Under the pieces are notes generated by a model. The model searched no databases, was not told where the DNA came from, and saw only the letters and a list, made by a program, of their open reading frames with translations. A stretch of 34,332 nt of DNA. It comes from Defluviitaleaceae bacterium. Its GTDB lineage: Bacteria > Bacillota > Clostridia > Lachnospirales > WQUN01. The DNA is taken from positions 41,813-76,144 of the forward strand of contig WQRX01000002.1 in NCBI GenBank assembly GCA_009786535.1, given 5' to 3'. Position 1 is the first letter of the stretch. Each line of letters starts with the position of its first letter. A program made the translations under genes and the position numbers. Positions 17,877 to 25,244 of the stretch are shown here, one piece after another.

Positions 17877-18594
17877 TCGCCGTCACCTCCATAAAAATAT
17901 CCTCCAGCGATTTATTATTGTGTTGGGCGATAAGCTCGTCCAGTTCGCCCATGAAAATGATGCGCCCTTTGTTGATAAGGGCGATTTTGTCGCACAATTT
18001 TTCCGCAACTTCCAGCATGTGGGTAGAGAACAACACGCAGTTGCCCGCTTCCGCATGGGCGCGCATCATTTCCTTTAGCTGGAAAGACGAGCGCGGGTCT
18101 AGCCCCGTTAGCGGCTCGTCCAAAATCCACAGCGCGGGGTTATGCAACAACGCACCCATGATAATGATTTTTTGCCGCATCCCATGGGAATAGCTTTGAA
18201 TACGCGCGTTTAATGCGCCCGTCATTTCAAAGGTTTCGCCCATTGAGGCGATTTTTTCCTGTCTCTGTTCGTTGGAAACACCGTACATATCGCCCATAAA
18301 ATTCAAGTATTCAATGCCTTTTAAGCGCAAAAACATGTCGGGCGAGTCGGGTACGTAACCAAAGCTCTGCTTTGCCGCTAACGGGTCGCTGGTTATATCA
18401 TGCCCGTTAATTGTAATTGTACCGCCGTCCGGTTCAAGTACGCCTGTTATCATTTTCATTGTTGTTGTTTTGCCCGCACCGTTTGGACCGATAAAACCCA
18501 AAATCTGCTTGCTTTGCACTTCCATGGAAATATTGTCCACCGCTTTAATAATATTATTGCCATAGGTCTTGCTTACGTCTGTTATTTTTAACAT
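17869..18594 (-). CDS. ABC transporter ATP-binding protein
   Basis: This 241-residue ATPase has Walker A GPNGAGKTTT (about 36-45), a degenerate signature SYSHGMRQK in place of LSGGQ, Walker B LWILDEPLTGLDP and the switch His in FSTHMLE. The signature variant is common in ABC-2 type exporters of the CcmA/YbhF group. It overlaps the permease gene by 8 bases and shares a base with the sugar kinase gene upstream. It powers the permease encoded at 16191-17876. Confidence 0.94.
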   Translation of the reverse strand: MLKITDVSKTYGNNIIKAVDNISMEVQSKQILGFIGPNGAGKTTTMKMITGVLEPDGGTITINGHDITSDPLAAKQSFGYVPDSPDMFLRLKGIEYLNFMGDMYGVSNEQRQEKIASMGETFEMTGALNARIQSYSHGMRQKIIIMGALLHNPALWILDEPLTGLDPRSSFQLKEMMRAHAEAGNCVLFSTHMLEVAEKLCDKIALINKGRIIFMGELDELIAQHNNKSLEDIFMEVTANA

Positions 18595-19604
18595 TATTTG
18601 CCTCCTGCGAGTTCTGTATATTTTTGGGGGGAAAGGAATTTGCGCAGCTCCTCACGGTATTCGGGGGTAACTGTGCCGTCCAGTTGTTCCTTTGCCCAAA
18701 ATAGTGCGCCAAGGGCGGGCGTGGCTTCCAAAAGTTCAAAGCGCACGGGCATTTGCACATTTTCTTTAATCACGCGTACAAAATTGTCTACCATACCCGG
18801 GTATTTAATTACATTCCAAATACTGCCCGCCTTTACAACTACAACTTCGTTTTTAAAGGAAAGATTTTGCACGCAGCCCACCACGCCCTCGGCACAGGAA
18901 ATGCCAACATCATCAAAGATTTTTTGCGCCACGGCATCGCCTGCCAGCGCCTCGCCGTCGGCAAATTGAATTAAATTGCGCGAAATACCCGACCGCCAGC
19001 CGTATTGGCTTATGGCAGTGTGCAATTCCTCGGGTTTTGTGATTTTCATTAATTCGAAAACGCCGTCTTGTAACGAAGTTTTCTGCCCCATGCGGAAGAG
19101 TGCGTGATATACCGCTTTTATTGCCCTGCCAGAAATATGCCCGCCGCCTGCCGCATCGCCCGACAGGTCGCCAATGCCGCCGACTTGCAATATATCGCCC
19201 GCATCGTCCACACCCAGTGTTACCGTACCTGTGCCGTTAATGGAGCATATGCCCGCAGAAGATATCGCCTTAACACCCAGAATACCATCGTTAGCAACTT
19301 CAAATTTGGTGAAGCCGATTTTTTTGATACGCTTCGTAAGCTCTGCTACCTGCCCCGGCTCGTCCGCACCTGCAAGCCCAAAGCCCGCCGCGGCAATATC
19401 ACTGATTTTTATTTTATTTTTACGGCAAACCACTTCTAAATGTCCTGCCATGGTTTCCTGCATCCAGTCGTAACCGCGGTCGTGGTTCTCGTGACTGCAA
19501 TTAGACGCACGGTGAAGGTTTACAAACTTGCCGTCGGCACGGCATAAGAGATAGTCTGTTTTAGAGTTCCCCCCGTCTACGCCCAGAATATATTTTAAGC
19601 TCAT
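18594..19604 (-). CDS. BadF/BadG-type sugar kinase (N-acetylglucosamine / MurNAc kinase-like)
   Basis: The 336-residue protein belongs to the ASKHA superfamily, BadF/BadG/BcrA/BcrD group, which includes eukaryotic GlcNAc kinase and clostridial MurK. The phosphate-1 loop LGVDGGNSKTDYLL is at 5-18, a second glycine-rich motif is in SINGTGTVTLG, and GGIGDLSGDAAGGGHIS is the typical central motif. The residues fit an amino-sugar kinase rather than a benzoyl-CoA reductase activator, since the Cys ligands of the latter are absent. Its ATG overlaps the transporter gene by 4 bases, so import followed by phosphorylation is plausible. The sugar could be GlcNAc or MurNAc from wall recycling; this is inferred. 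Confidence 0.85.
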   Translation of the reverse strand: MSLKYILGVDGGNSKTDYLLCRADGKFVNLHRASNCSHENHDRGYDWMQETMAGHLEVVCRKNKIKISDIAAAGFGLAGADEPGQVAELTKRIKKIGFTKFEVANDGILGVKAISSAGICSINGTGTVTLGVDDAGDILQVGGIGDLSGDAAGGGHISGRAIKAVYHALFRMGQKTSLQDGVFELMKITKPEELHTAISQYGWRSGISRNLIQFADGEALAGDAVAQKIFDDVGISCAEGVVGCVQNLSFKNEVVVVKAGSIWNVIKYPGMVDNFVRVIKENVQMPVRFELLEATPALGALFWAKEQLDGTVTPEYREELRKFLSPQKYTELAGGK

Positions 19605-20929
19605 GCTGCTTCCCCCTCGTCCTTGTTAAAATCTTTATCGCCGGGTACAAATTTGAAAATAATCGCGGCGGCGATAAACAAAATCGCAATGCCCGCAATG
19701 CCGTAATGCTCGTAACCCGTGGCCAGCGCAATTGCGCCGAAAATAAACGTACCCAGCATGGAAGCGAAACGGCTGCACACGTTGTAAAAGCCAAAGTATT
19801 CGTTTGATTTTTCCTTGGGAATAATCCGCGCGAAATACGAACGGCTAAGCGCCTGAATGCCCCCCTGCGCCGTACCCACCAGCATAGCCAACGCCCAAAA
19901 CATGATGCGCAGGGTGCTATCGTCCCGCGCGGGGTTCATAAACAAGGCAATAGTGCAAATCACGCAATAAGTGAATATTGCGAAGTAAATCATTTTTTTT
20001 GCGCCTACCTTTTGCGACATTTTTCCGTAAATTACCGCACAGGGCATTGCCACAAACTGGGTAACCAGCAATACCGCAAGCAAGGTAATTTCATCAATTC
20101 CGATAGACGCGCCGTACATCGTTGCCATGCGGATTATCGAGCCTACACCATCCGAGTATAAAAAGAACGCCACAAGGAAAATGAGAATATGCTTTTGCGT
20201 TGCAATTTCCTTTGCCGTTGTCCATATACGCACAAAGCTCTTGCGCACATACTGATTTTCGGGCTCGCTACCGATTTTTTGATGTACATTTTTCATAAAC
20301 GGCCCCATAAAGGCAAGCCACCACACCACAGCAATAACAAACGCAACGCGGTATGCTAACATTATATCCATGTCTAATATGCCCAATTGGACGAGTACAA
20401 CCAGCGGAATACTTAACATAAAGGGCAGTGCGCCGCCAATATAGCCAAACGCGAAGCCTAAGCTGGATATCCAGTTCATTCGCTTATTGTCCGTAACGTC
20501 TACAAGGAAGGTATCATACACTTTTGTATTGCCCGCGTAGCCGATGCTTGAGATGAAAAATACACCAAGTATCACAGGCCACAACGATTCGGGAACGAAG
20601 GCAAGCCCAAATGTGCCCAGCAGCCCCATTACGGCAAACACCGTAAACAGAATTTTCTTCTTCCCTTTATACCCGGAAAGCGTGCCTATTATCGGCGCAA
20701 GCAACCCAATAACCACCATACTTGCCGAATTTGTCCAAGACCAGAAAACGCTTGCATTTTCTACCCCTGCCCTATTCGTCGCTTCGATGAAGAACAGTGA
20801 CATAATTACGGTCATTACAATCATTACATACGATTGGCTTGCCCAGTCGTACAGCACCCAGCTAAATTCCTCTTTTGTTAAATCCTTGCGAAACGGTATC
20901 CATGACCGCACTTGTTTTTCATTTTCCAT
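19601..20929 (-). CDS. MFS transporter of the UMF1 / Atg22-like family
   Basis: This is a 442-residue, 12-span major facilitator superfamily permease. The N-terminal EEFSWVLYDWASQSYVM motif (about 20-36) is the hallmark of the UMF1/Atg22-like family. LVGTAQGGIQALSRSYFARI in the second half is also characteristic. Most bacterial members have no defined substrate. GGAG lies 9 bases before the ATG. It is the first gene of the operon with the amino-sugar kinase and the ABC pair; the 4-base overlap with the kinase gene suggests it imports the kinase's substrate. Confidence 0.9.
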   Translation of the reverse strand: MENEKQVRSWIPFRKDLTKEEFSWVLYDWASQSYVMIVMTVIMSLFFIEATNRAGVENASVFWSWTNSASMVVIGLLAPIIGTLSGYKGKKKILFTVFAVMGLLGTFGLAFVPESLWPVILGVFFISSIGYAGNTKVYDTFLVDVTDNKRMNWISSLGFAFGYIGGALPFMLSIPLVVLVQLGILDMDIMLAYRVAFVIAVVWWLAFMGPFMKNVHQKIGSEPENQYVRKSFVRIWTTAKEIATQKHILIFLVAFFLYSDGVGSIIRMATMYGASIGIDEITLLAVLLVTQFVAMPCAVIYGKMSQKVGAKKMIYFAIFTYCVICTIALFMNPARDDSTLRIMFWALAMLVGTAQGGIQALSRSYFARIIPKEKSNEYFGFYNVCSRFASMLGTFIFGAIALATGYEHYGIAGIAILFIAAAIIFKFVPGDKDFNKDEGEAA

Positions 20930-20965
20930 TACATTACGCTCCTTTGGTTTTTCTTTTGCAGGCGC

Positions 20966-20989
20966 AGTATAGCATACATATTTATATGT
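20966..20989 (-). promoter_or_regulatory. Extended -10 promoter and 14-bp palindromic operator candidate of the transporter-kinase operon
   Basis: On the minus strand TGC-TATACT (20974-20966) fits an extended -10. Directly upstream lies the palindrome ACATAT-TT-ATATGT at 20976-20989, where a repressor would occlude RNA polymerase. No good -35 is visible, consistent with an extended -10 promoter. Confidence 0.45.
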
Positions 20990-21039
20990 TGTGCATACTA
21001 GGTGTGTAAAAAGAATGTAAAGATTTTGGAGGGATTCAC

Positions 21040-21207
21040 ATGGACATCAATTGCACGCATCAATGCTTCTATCAAAAAGACGGCAAATGTAATTTGCAGG
21101 AGTTACCCCTTATCACAAGCAATACTTATGCAGCGCACGATGTAGACTGCCCGTATTTTTCAGAAACATATACAGTAGCATCGCCGCGCGGGCACGGTTT
21201 TATGTAG
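21040..21207 (+). CDS. Small Cys-containing protein, 55 residues
   Basis: The short frame starts with ATG 9 bases after a strong GGAGG and encodes MDINCTHQCFYQKDGKCNLQ followed by a spacer and CPYF. The four cysteines in the pattern C-x3-C-x7-C-x19-C suggest a small metal-binding or disulfide knuckle. Similar tiny clostridial proteins are found in databases under misleading names such as hydroxymyristoyl-ACP dehydratase; that label is not supported by anything visible here. Its last 8 bases overlap the 3' end of rnhA on the other strand. Function is unknown. Confidence 0.75.
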   Translation: MDINCTHQCFYQKDGKCNLQELPLITSNTYAAHDVDCPYFSETYTVASPRGHGFM

Positions 21208-21667
21208 CGGGAATTACATCGTCCTGCCATTCATCGGTGCGCAGAATTGCTGCGCGGGCAAGTTCGTCGCAGCGTTCGTTTTCGGGGTTGCCTGCATGAC
21301 CCTTTACCCAGTGGCAGGTGACTTCATGTTTTTCCAGAAGAAGAAGAAGGCGCGCCCATAAATCGGTGTTTAGGGCGGCGTCTTTTTTGGTGCGCATCCA
21401 GTTATTTGCCTGCCAGCGTTTTGCCCAGCCCTTGGCAACGGCGTCGATTACATAACGAGAGTCGGAATATAAGGCAACACGGCAGGGTTGATTTAGGGCT
21501 TCTAAACCAATTATAACGCTAAGGATTTCCATACGATTATTTGTGGTTAAACGATAACCGCTGGAAAATTCTTTGCGATGCGCGCCAAAAAGTAAAACCG
21601 TACCGCACCCCCCCGGACCGGGATTGCCCGAGCAAGCGCCGTCGGTATACAGCGTAATTTCTTTCAT
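21200..21667 (-). CDS. rnhA: Ribonuclease HI
   Basis: RNase HI degrades the RNA strand of RNA-DNA hybrids in the cytosol. The 155-residue product has the complete catalytic set: D9 in LYTDGACSGNPGPGG, E47 in NNRMEIL, D69 in LYSDSRY and D134 in NERCDELA, plus the basic handle region with KGWAKRWQANNW. It is of normal length with no fused hybrid-binding domain. Its ATG overlaps the ispD stop by 4 bases and GGAGG lies inside the ispD end, so it is the second gene of that operon. Confidence 0.97.
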   Translation of the reverse strand: MKEITLYTDGACSGNPGPGGCGTVLLFGAHRKEFSSGYRLTTNNRMEILSVIIGLEALNQPCRVALYSDSRYVIDAVAKGWAKRWQANNWMRTKKDAALNTDLWARLLLLLEKHEVTCHWVKGHAGNPENERCDELARAAILRTDEWQDDVIPAT

Positions 21668-22344
21668 ACATGTGCCTCCAGCAGAAAATGCGCAAGCAAT
21701 AAATCCTCGCGGGTGGTAATTTTTATGTTGTGCGGATCGCCTTCTACCACATACACCGCGCCGCCGTTTGCTTCAAAAATTGCGCTGTCGTCGGTAAAGC
21801 CGGCGAGGCTTGGTGTGTTTTTGTAGGCATCTAAAATAAGCGGGAACAAAAAGCCCTGCGGCGTTTGCACTTGGCGGAAACGCGCACGCATAGGCGTAGC
21901 GACGATTCGCCCGCTTTCGTCCACTTCCTTTACCGTATCTGTAAAAGGCAAGCCCGTAATTGCCGCACCATGCTTACGCGCCGCGCTTGTAACTGCATGA
22001 ATAATCTCCGCAGAAACCAGCGGACGCACACCGTCGTGTATAAGTACGATTTCGGTTTTCGGATTTAAATGCTGCAAGGCATTACAGATGCTTTCGCTTC
22101 GACTTTCACAGCCGTCAATAACATGCTTGACCTTACATAGCCCATGATCATGTACCATTTTTAATACATCGCAAGCGTGCCCTTGGGGCACAGCCACTGC
22201 AATTTCATTTACATACGATATGCGTTGAAAAACCTGGATAGAATGCGCAAGCACGGGCTTTTCTCCCAACTGCAAAAACTGCTTGGGCGTTTCGCCCCCA
22301 AAGCGTGTTCCGCTGCCCGCTGCGGCGATAATTACAGATACCAT
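21664..22344 (-). CDS. ispD: 2-C-methyl-D-erythritol 4-phosphate cytidylyltransferase
   Basis: IspD attaches CMP to methylerythritol 4-phosphate, the third step of the MEP isoprenoid pathway. The 226-residue product has the nucleotide-binding start MVSVIIAAAGSGTRFGG with PKQFLQL, the HDGVRPLVS motif, and the C-terminal EGDPHNIKITTREDL characteristic of IspD as opposed to TarI-type ribitol-phosphate enzymes. I chose ATG 22344, with GAGGTG about 7 bases upstream; the frame extends to 22467 but the added 41 residues lack family similarity and cover the divergent promoter region. TATAAT on the minus strand near 22362-22367 could be its -10. Confidence 0.94.
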   Translation of the reverse strand: MVSVIIAAAGSGTRFGGETPKQFLQLGEKPVLAHSIQVFQRISYVNEIAVAVPQGHACDVLKMVHDHGLCKVKHVIDGCESRSESICNALQHLNPKTEIVLIHDGVRPLVSAEIIHAVTSAARKHGAAITGLPFTDTVKEVDESGRIVATPMRARFRQVQTPQGFLFPLILDAYKNTPSLAGFTDDSAIFEANGGAVYVVEGDPHNIKITTREDLLLAHFLLEAHV

Positions 22345-22368
22345 AAAATGCACCTCAAATACATTATA

Positions 22369-22395
22369 CATATTTTTCGCAAACGGGCATATAAA
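22369..22395 (+). promoter_or_regulatory. Sigma-E-like sporulation promoter of the spoIVF-type operon
   Basis: CATATT at 22369-22374, a 13-base spacer and CATATAAA at 22388-22395 resemble the mother-cell sigma-E consensus (CATATT / CATACAAT). The start site would fall near 22402, just before AAGGAG at 22411. The downstream genes are of sporulation type, which agrees. Confidence 0.4.
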
Positions 22396-22422
22396 TTTCA
22401 AAAAGCAGACAAGGAGTATGCC

Positions 22423-22707
22423 ATGGAACGCGTACACTACAGGCGGGTGCGCCCGCCCGCGCAACACATAAATACATATTACGAACCCGAGGAAGAACCC
22501 GTTGGCGCACTGGGCGAAACGTTAATTTTGCAAGGCATTATCAGCGGGGTTATTTTGGTAATTGTAATGCTGGTAAGCATTATCACATTTGCCCCATTAT
22601 CGCCGGCGCAGGAGGCTATCGCCGGTGCATTGTACGGCGCACAAACGCCGCGCGAATTATTTGACACCGCCCGCCAATTCGCTACTTCCATAGGTGTGCC
22701 GTGGTAA
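22423..22707 (+). CDS. Small single-span membrane protein in the SpoIVFA position
   Basis: This 94-residue protein has a hydrophilic N-terminus of about 34 residues rich in Arg, Tyr and Glu, one membrane segment at about 36-58, and a short outer tail ending IGVPW. AAGGAG lies 6 bases before the ATG. Its stop overlaps the start of the SpoIVFB gene by 7 bases, so the two are coupled. In Bacillus the gene immediately before spoIVFB encodes SpoIVFA, which tethers and inhibits the protease and has a membrane span plus an M23-like outer domain. This protein has the span but none of the peptidase domain. I propose it as a reduced SpoIVFA or an unrelated replacement; similarity to SpoIVFA in sequence is not evident. 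Confidence 0.75.
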   Translation: MERVHYRRVRPPAQHINTYYEPEEEPVGALGETLILQGIISGVILVIVMLVSIITFAPLSPAQEAIAGALYGAQTPRELFDTARQFATSIGVPW

Positions 22708-23531
22708 GATTAAACCGAAAAACCGTTGTAATTTTGCTTGCGCTTTTGCTGCTGCCGTGGACGCGCGCCGTCGGCATGGTTTTATGCTCGTTGTTGTTGC
22801 ACGAATGGGGACATGCCTTTGCGGCAACGTGGTTTGGCGCAAAGGTGACCCACGTGCGCTTATCCGTTTTTGGTTTTGTTGCGCGGGTGGGGCGTATGGA
22901 TAATATCCTTCCGCGCTACCGTGCGTTTATCTATTTTGCAGGACCGTTGGTGAATATCCTTATCGCAGTATGGGCGTTTACGGTGCATCATCTTTCTTAC
23001 ATAGGCGTATTTTGGCTACGCGATTTAGCTTTTTACAACGCCGTGCTTGCGGCGTTTAATTTGCTTCCCCTACTCCCATTGGACGGCGGGCGTCTTACGC
23101 AGCATTTCCTGGGCAATGCCGTTGGGGTACTGCGCGCTAATCGGTTTTTACTGCGTTTTGGGCGCGGTGCGGCGATATTTATTGCGGTGCTGGGTTTTTT
23201 TCAAATTCTGCTTTTTTCCTATAACATTACGCTGCTGTGCGCGGGCATTTACCTGTGGCGCAAAAATGTCACTTTGCAAACAGAGCTGCGCATGGAGGCA
23301 TTTCTCACGCTGCAAAAAAAATCCGCCGTTCTGCGCGGTACACGCGGGAAAAGCAGATATAAAATAAAGCCGCTGCGCGTCCCTGCCGAAATGCCGTTGG
23401 CAAGGGCAATAGAGCGTTGCGGCTGGTCATATATGCGGGAATTTTACGTAGAGGGGATAATCATACGCGAGGAAGAAGTGCTTGCGCAGTTATTCGCTCC
23501 CGCGCCCGTCGCTACGATGGGTGAGTTGTAA
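22701..23531 (+). CDS. spoIVFB: SpoIVFB-like site-2 (M50) intramembrane metalloprotease
   Basis: In sporulating Firmicutes this protease cleaves pro-sigma-K within the outer forespore membrane. The 276-residue product starts with GTG and has H34-E35-W-G-H38 in the second hydrophobic segment, FAGPLVN in the middle and NLLPLLPLDGGRL with the third zinc ligand Asp at about 125. At least five membrane segments are visible. The C-terminal part (about 215-270) is short and only weakly resembles the CBS domain of Bacillus SpoIVFB. Its last 42 bases overlap the 3' end of the opposite ABC gene. Gene order with the small upstream protein and sporulation-type promoter supports SpoIVFB over another M50 protease; pro-sigma-K is not in the window. 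Confidence 0.85.
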   Translation: MVRLNRKTVVILLALLLLPWTRAVGMVLCSLLLHEWGHAFAATWFGAKVTHVRLSVFGFVARVGRMDNILPRYRAFIYFAGPLVNILIAVWAFTVHHLSYIGVFWLRDLAFYNAVLAAFNLLPLLPLDGGRLTQHFLGNAVGVLRANRFLLRFGRGAAIFIAVLGFFQILLFSYNITLLCAGIYLWRKNVTLQTELRMEAFLTLQKKSAVLRGTRGKSRYKIKPLRVPAEMPLARAIERCGWSYMREFYVEGIIIREEEVLAQLFAPAPVATMGEL

Positions 23532-25244
23532 CCGATAATACACGCCTTTTTGCGCAAGCAATTGCGAATGCGTGCCGATTTCTGCAATTTTTCCCTGCTC
23601 CATTACCACAATTTTATCGGCGTTGATAATATTATTCAAATTATGCGTGGTGATAAGAATTGTATGGTCGCTACGCAAATTTTCGATGGTTTGCATCACG
23701 TTTCGTTCGCTTTCTGCGTCCAGTGCGCTGGTGGCTTCATCAAAAACAAGGATGGGGGCAGCGTGGCATAGTGCGCGGGCAATTGCAATGCGTTGTTTTT
23801 GCCCGCCCGAAAGGCTTGCCCCTCTTTCGCCGCATTCAGATTCATACCCGTCGGGCATTTCTGTAATAAATGCGTGGGCAAAGGCACGTTCTGCCGCCGC
23901 TTCCATTTCCGCTTGCGTAGCATTCCCTTGTTTACCCATGGCAATATTTTTTGCAATACTCATGTCAAAGAGTTTACACTGCTGGTCAACATAGGAAAAA
24001 TATTTGCGCCATTGCATTATGTGCGCCGTATCATAGGTCAAATTACCGATACGTACGTTAGGCAAATCGCGCTCATACATGCCCATGAGTAACCGAAGCA
24101 TAGTGGATTTTCCACTGCCCGACGCACCAACAAACGCCACCATTTCATTAGGATTAATCGTAAGTGTTACATCCGTGAGTGCTTTATTTTCTGCATTTTT
24201 ATAGGCGAAGTTTAATTTTTCTACTTGCAAGGTATAATCGCCGTTCCAATTTATGGGCAGCGTATTTACGGGTTTATTTGCATTGGGTGCGGCGTCAATT
24301 ACATCAAATACACGCCGCGCCGCAACTACAGGTGGTTGCAAACCCGCAAAGGCCGCACCCATGCCGCTCATCGCGTCGCCTATTGCGCCTACCAAGGGCA
24401 GCAGCAGCATCACCTGCGGGAATTCCATAAACCCGCGCGCCACCAAATACCCGCCAAACACAAACACTAAAATTAAACTAAGCCAACCCTGTACAGTGGT
24501 GAATAAATTTTGCCACATGCTGATAAATGCCTGTTTAAATTCGATTTTCTGCAATTTCCCATTTTCACGGTCAAAAGAAATAAGGGCTCGTGGTTGTCGC
24601 CCAAAAGCGCGAATGGTCAACGCCCCGGAGAAAATGTTGGACACTTCTTTTACTGCATCTGCGTTACTTTCTAACTGTTGTTTGCCCAAGCGTGCCAGTG
24701 GCGCGGCAAACCGCGCCTGTGCAAAAAATACCAGCGCACCCAACGCAAGGGCACCCAACCCCATGCGCCAATCAACAATAAACACCGTAACTGCGGCAAA
24801 AACAGCCGTAATTACCATGCGCACAAAATTAGAAAGCGCACTGCCTGTAATATCGGTTGCGGTATTGGTATCGGTATTTAATGTAGCAATTCCCTCGCCC
24901 GAATGCTTTTCATTCTCCAAGCTGGAGGTCATAAACGCGCGGAACATTTGCACACGCAAGTCGCGTAAAATATACGCATCAACCACGGCGTACATATATA
25001 CGCCGGTGCCCACTAACAGCATTCCCCCAACAATAAGTATACCCATCAGCACCAGCGCGTTAATAACCATCGAAAAATCCATGGCAAGCAAGCCTTCCGT
25101 CACACCTCGGAAAACTAAGCTATTAATTAACGGGAACAAAAAGCCTTGCACGTTATACAAAAAAATCCCCAGTGTATACGTCACGGCATACGGCTTTACA
25201 TATCGAAACATGCGAAAAAATATCTTACGGTCGGCGGCGCTCAT
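23490..25244 (-). CDS. ABC exporter half-transporter (permease-ATPase fusion), third gene of the set
   Basis: The 584-residue protein joins a six-span exporter membrane domain (about 1-310) to an ATPase domain (about 340-575). Walker A is GASGSGKST, signature LSGGQKQRIAIARAL, Walker B ILVFDEATSALD, and the switch His is in ITTHNLN. All catalytic motifs are canonical. Its ATG overlaps the preceding ABC gene by 4 bases, suggesting a heterodimer with that protein. The 3' end lies inside the opposite spoIVFB gene and no terminator is visible. The substrate is unknown; lipids, drugs or peptides are all possible for this family. No peptidase C39 domain is present. Confidence 0.94.
   Translation of the reverse strand: MSAADRKIFFRMFRYVKPYAVTYTLGIFLYNVQGFLFPLINSLVFRGVTEGLLAMDFSMVINALVLMGILIVGGMLLVGTGVYMYAVVDAYILRDLRVQMFRAFMTSSLENEKHSGEGIATLNTDTNTATDITGSALSNFVRMVITAVFAAVTVFIVDWRMGLGALALGALVFFAQARFAAPLARLGKQQLESNADAVKEVSNIFSGALTIRAFGRQPRALISFDRENGKLQKIEFKQAFISMWQNLFTTVQGWLSLILVFVFGGYLVARGFMEFPQVMLLLPLVGAIGDAMSGMGAAFAGLQPPVVAARRVFDVIDAAPNANKPVNTLPINWNGDYTLQVEKLNFAYKNAENKALTDVTLTINPNEMVAFVGASGSGKSTMLRLLMGMYERDLPNVRIGNLTYDTAHIMQWRKYFSYVDQQCKLFDMSIAKNIAMGKQGNATQAEMEAAAERAFAHAFITEMPDGYESECGERGASLSGGQKQRIAIARALCHAAPILVFDEATSALDAESERNVMQTIENLRSDHTILITTHNLNNIINADKIVVMEQGKIAEIGTHSQLLAQKGVYYRLQLTHRSDGRGSE

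Noticed and set aside
22345..22467. Longer IspD start at 22467
   Set aside because: The extra 41 residues are unlike any IspD, lack a ribosome site and overlap the divergent promoter region; MVSVIIAAAG is the normal N-terminus.
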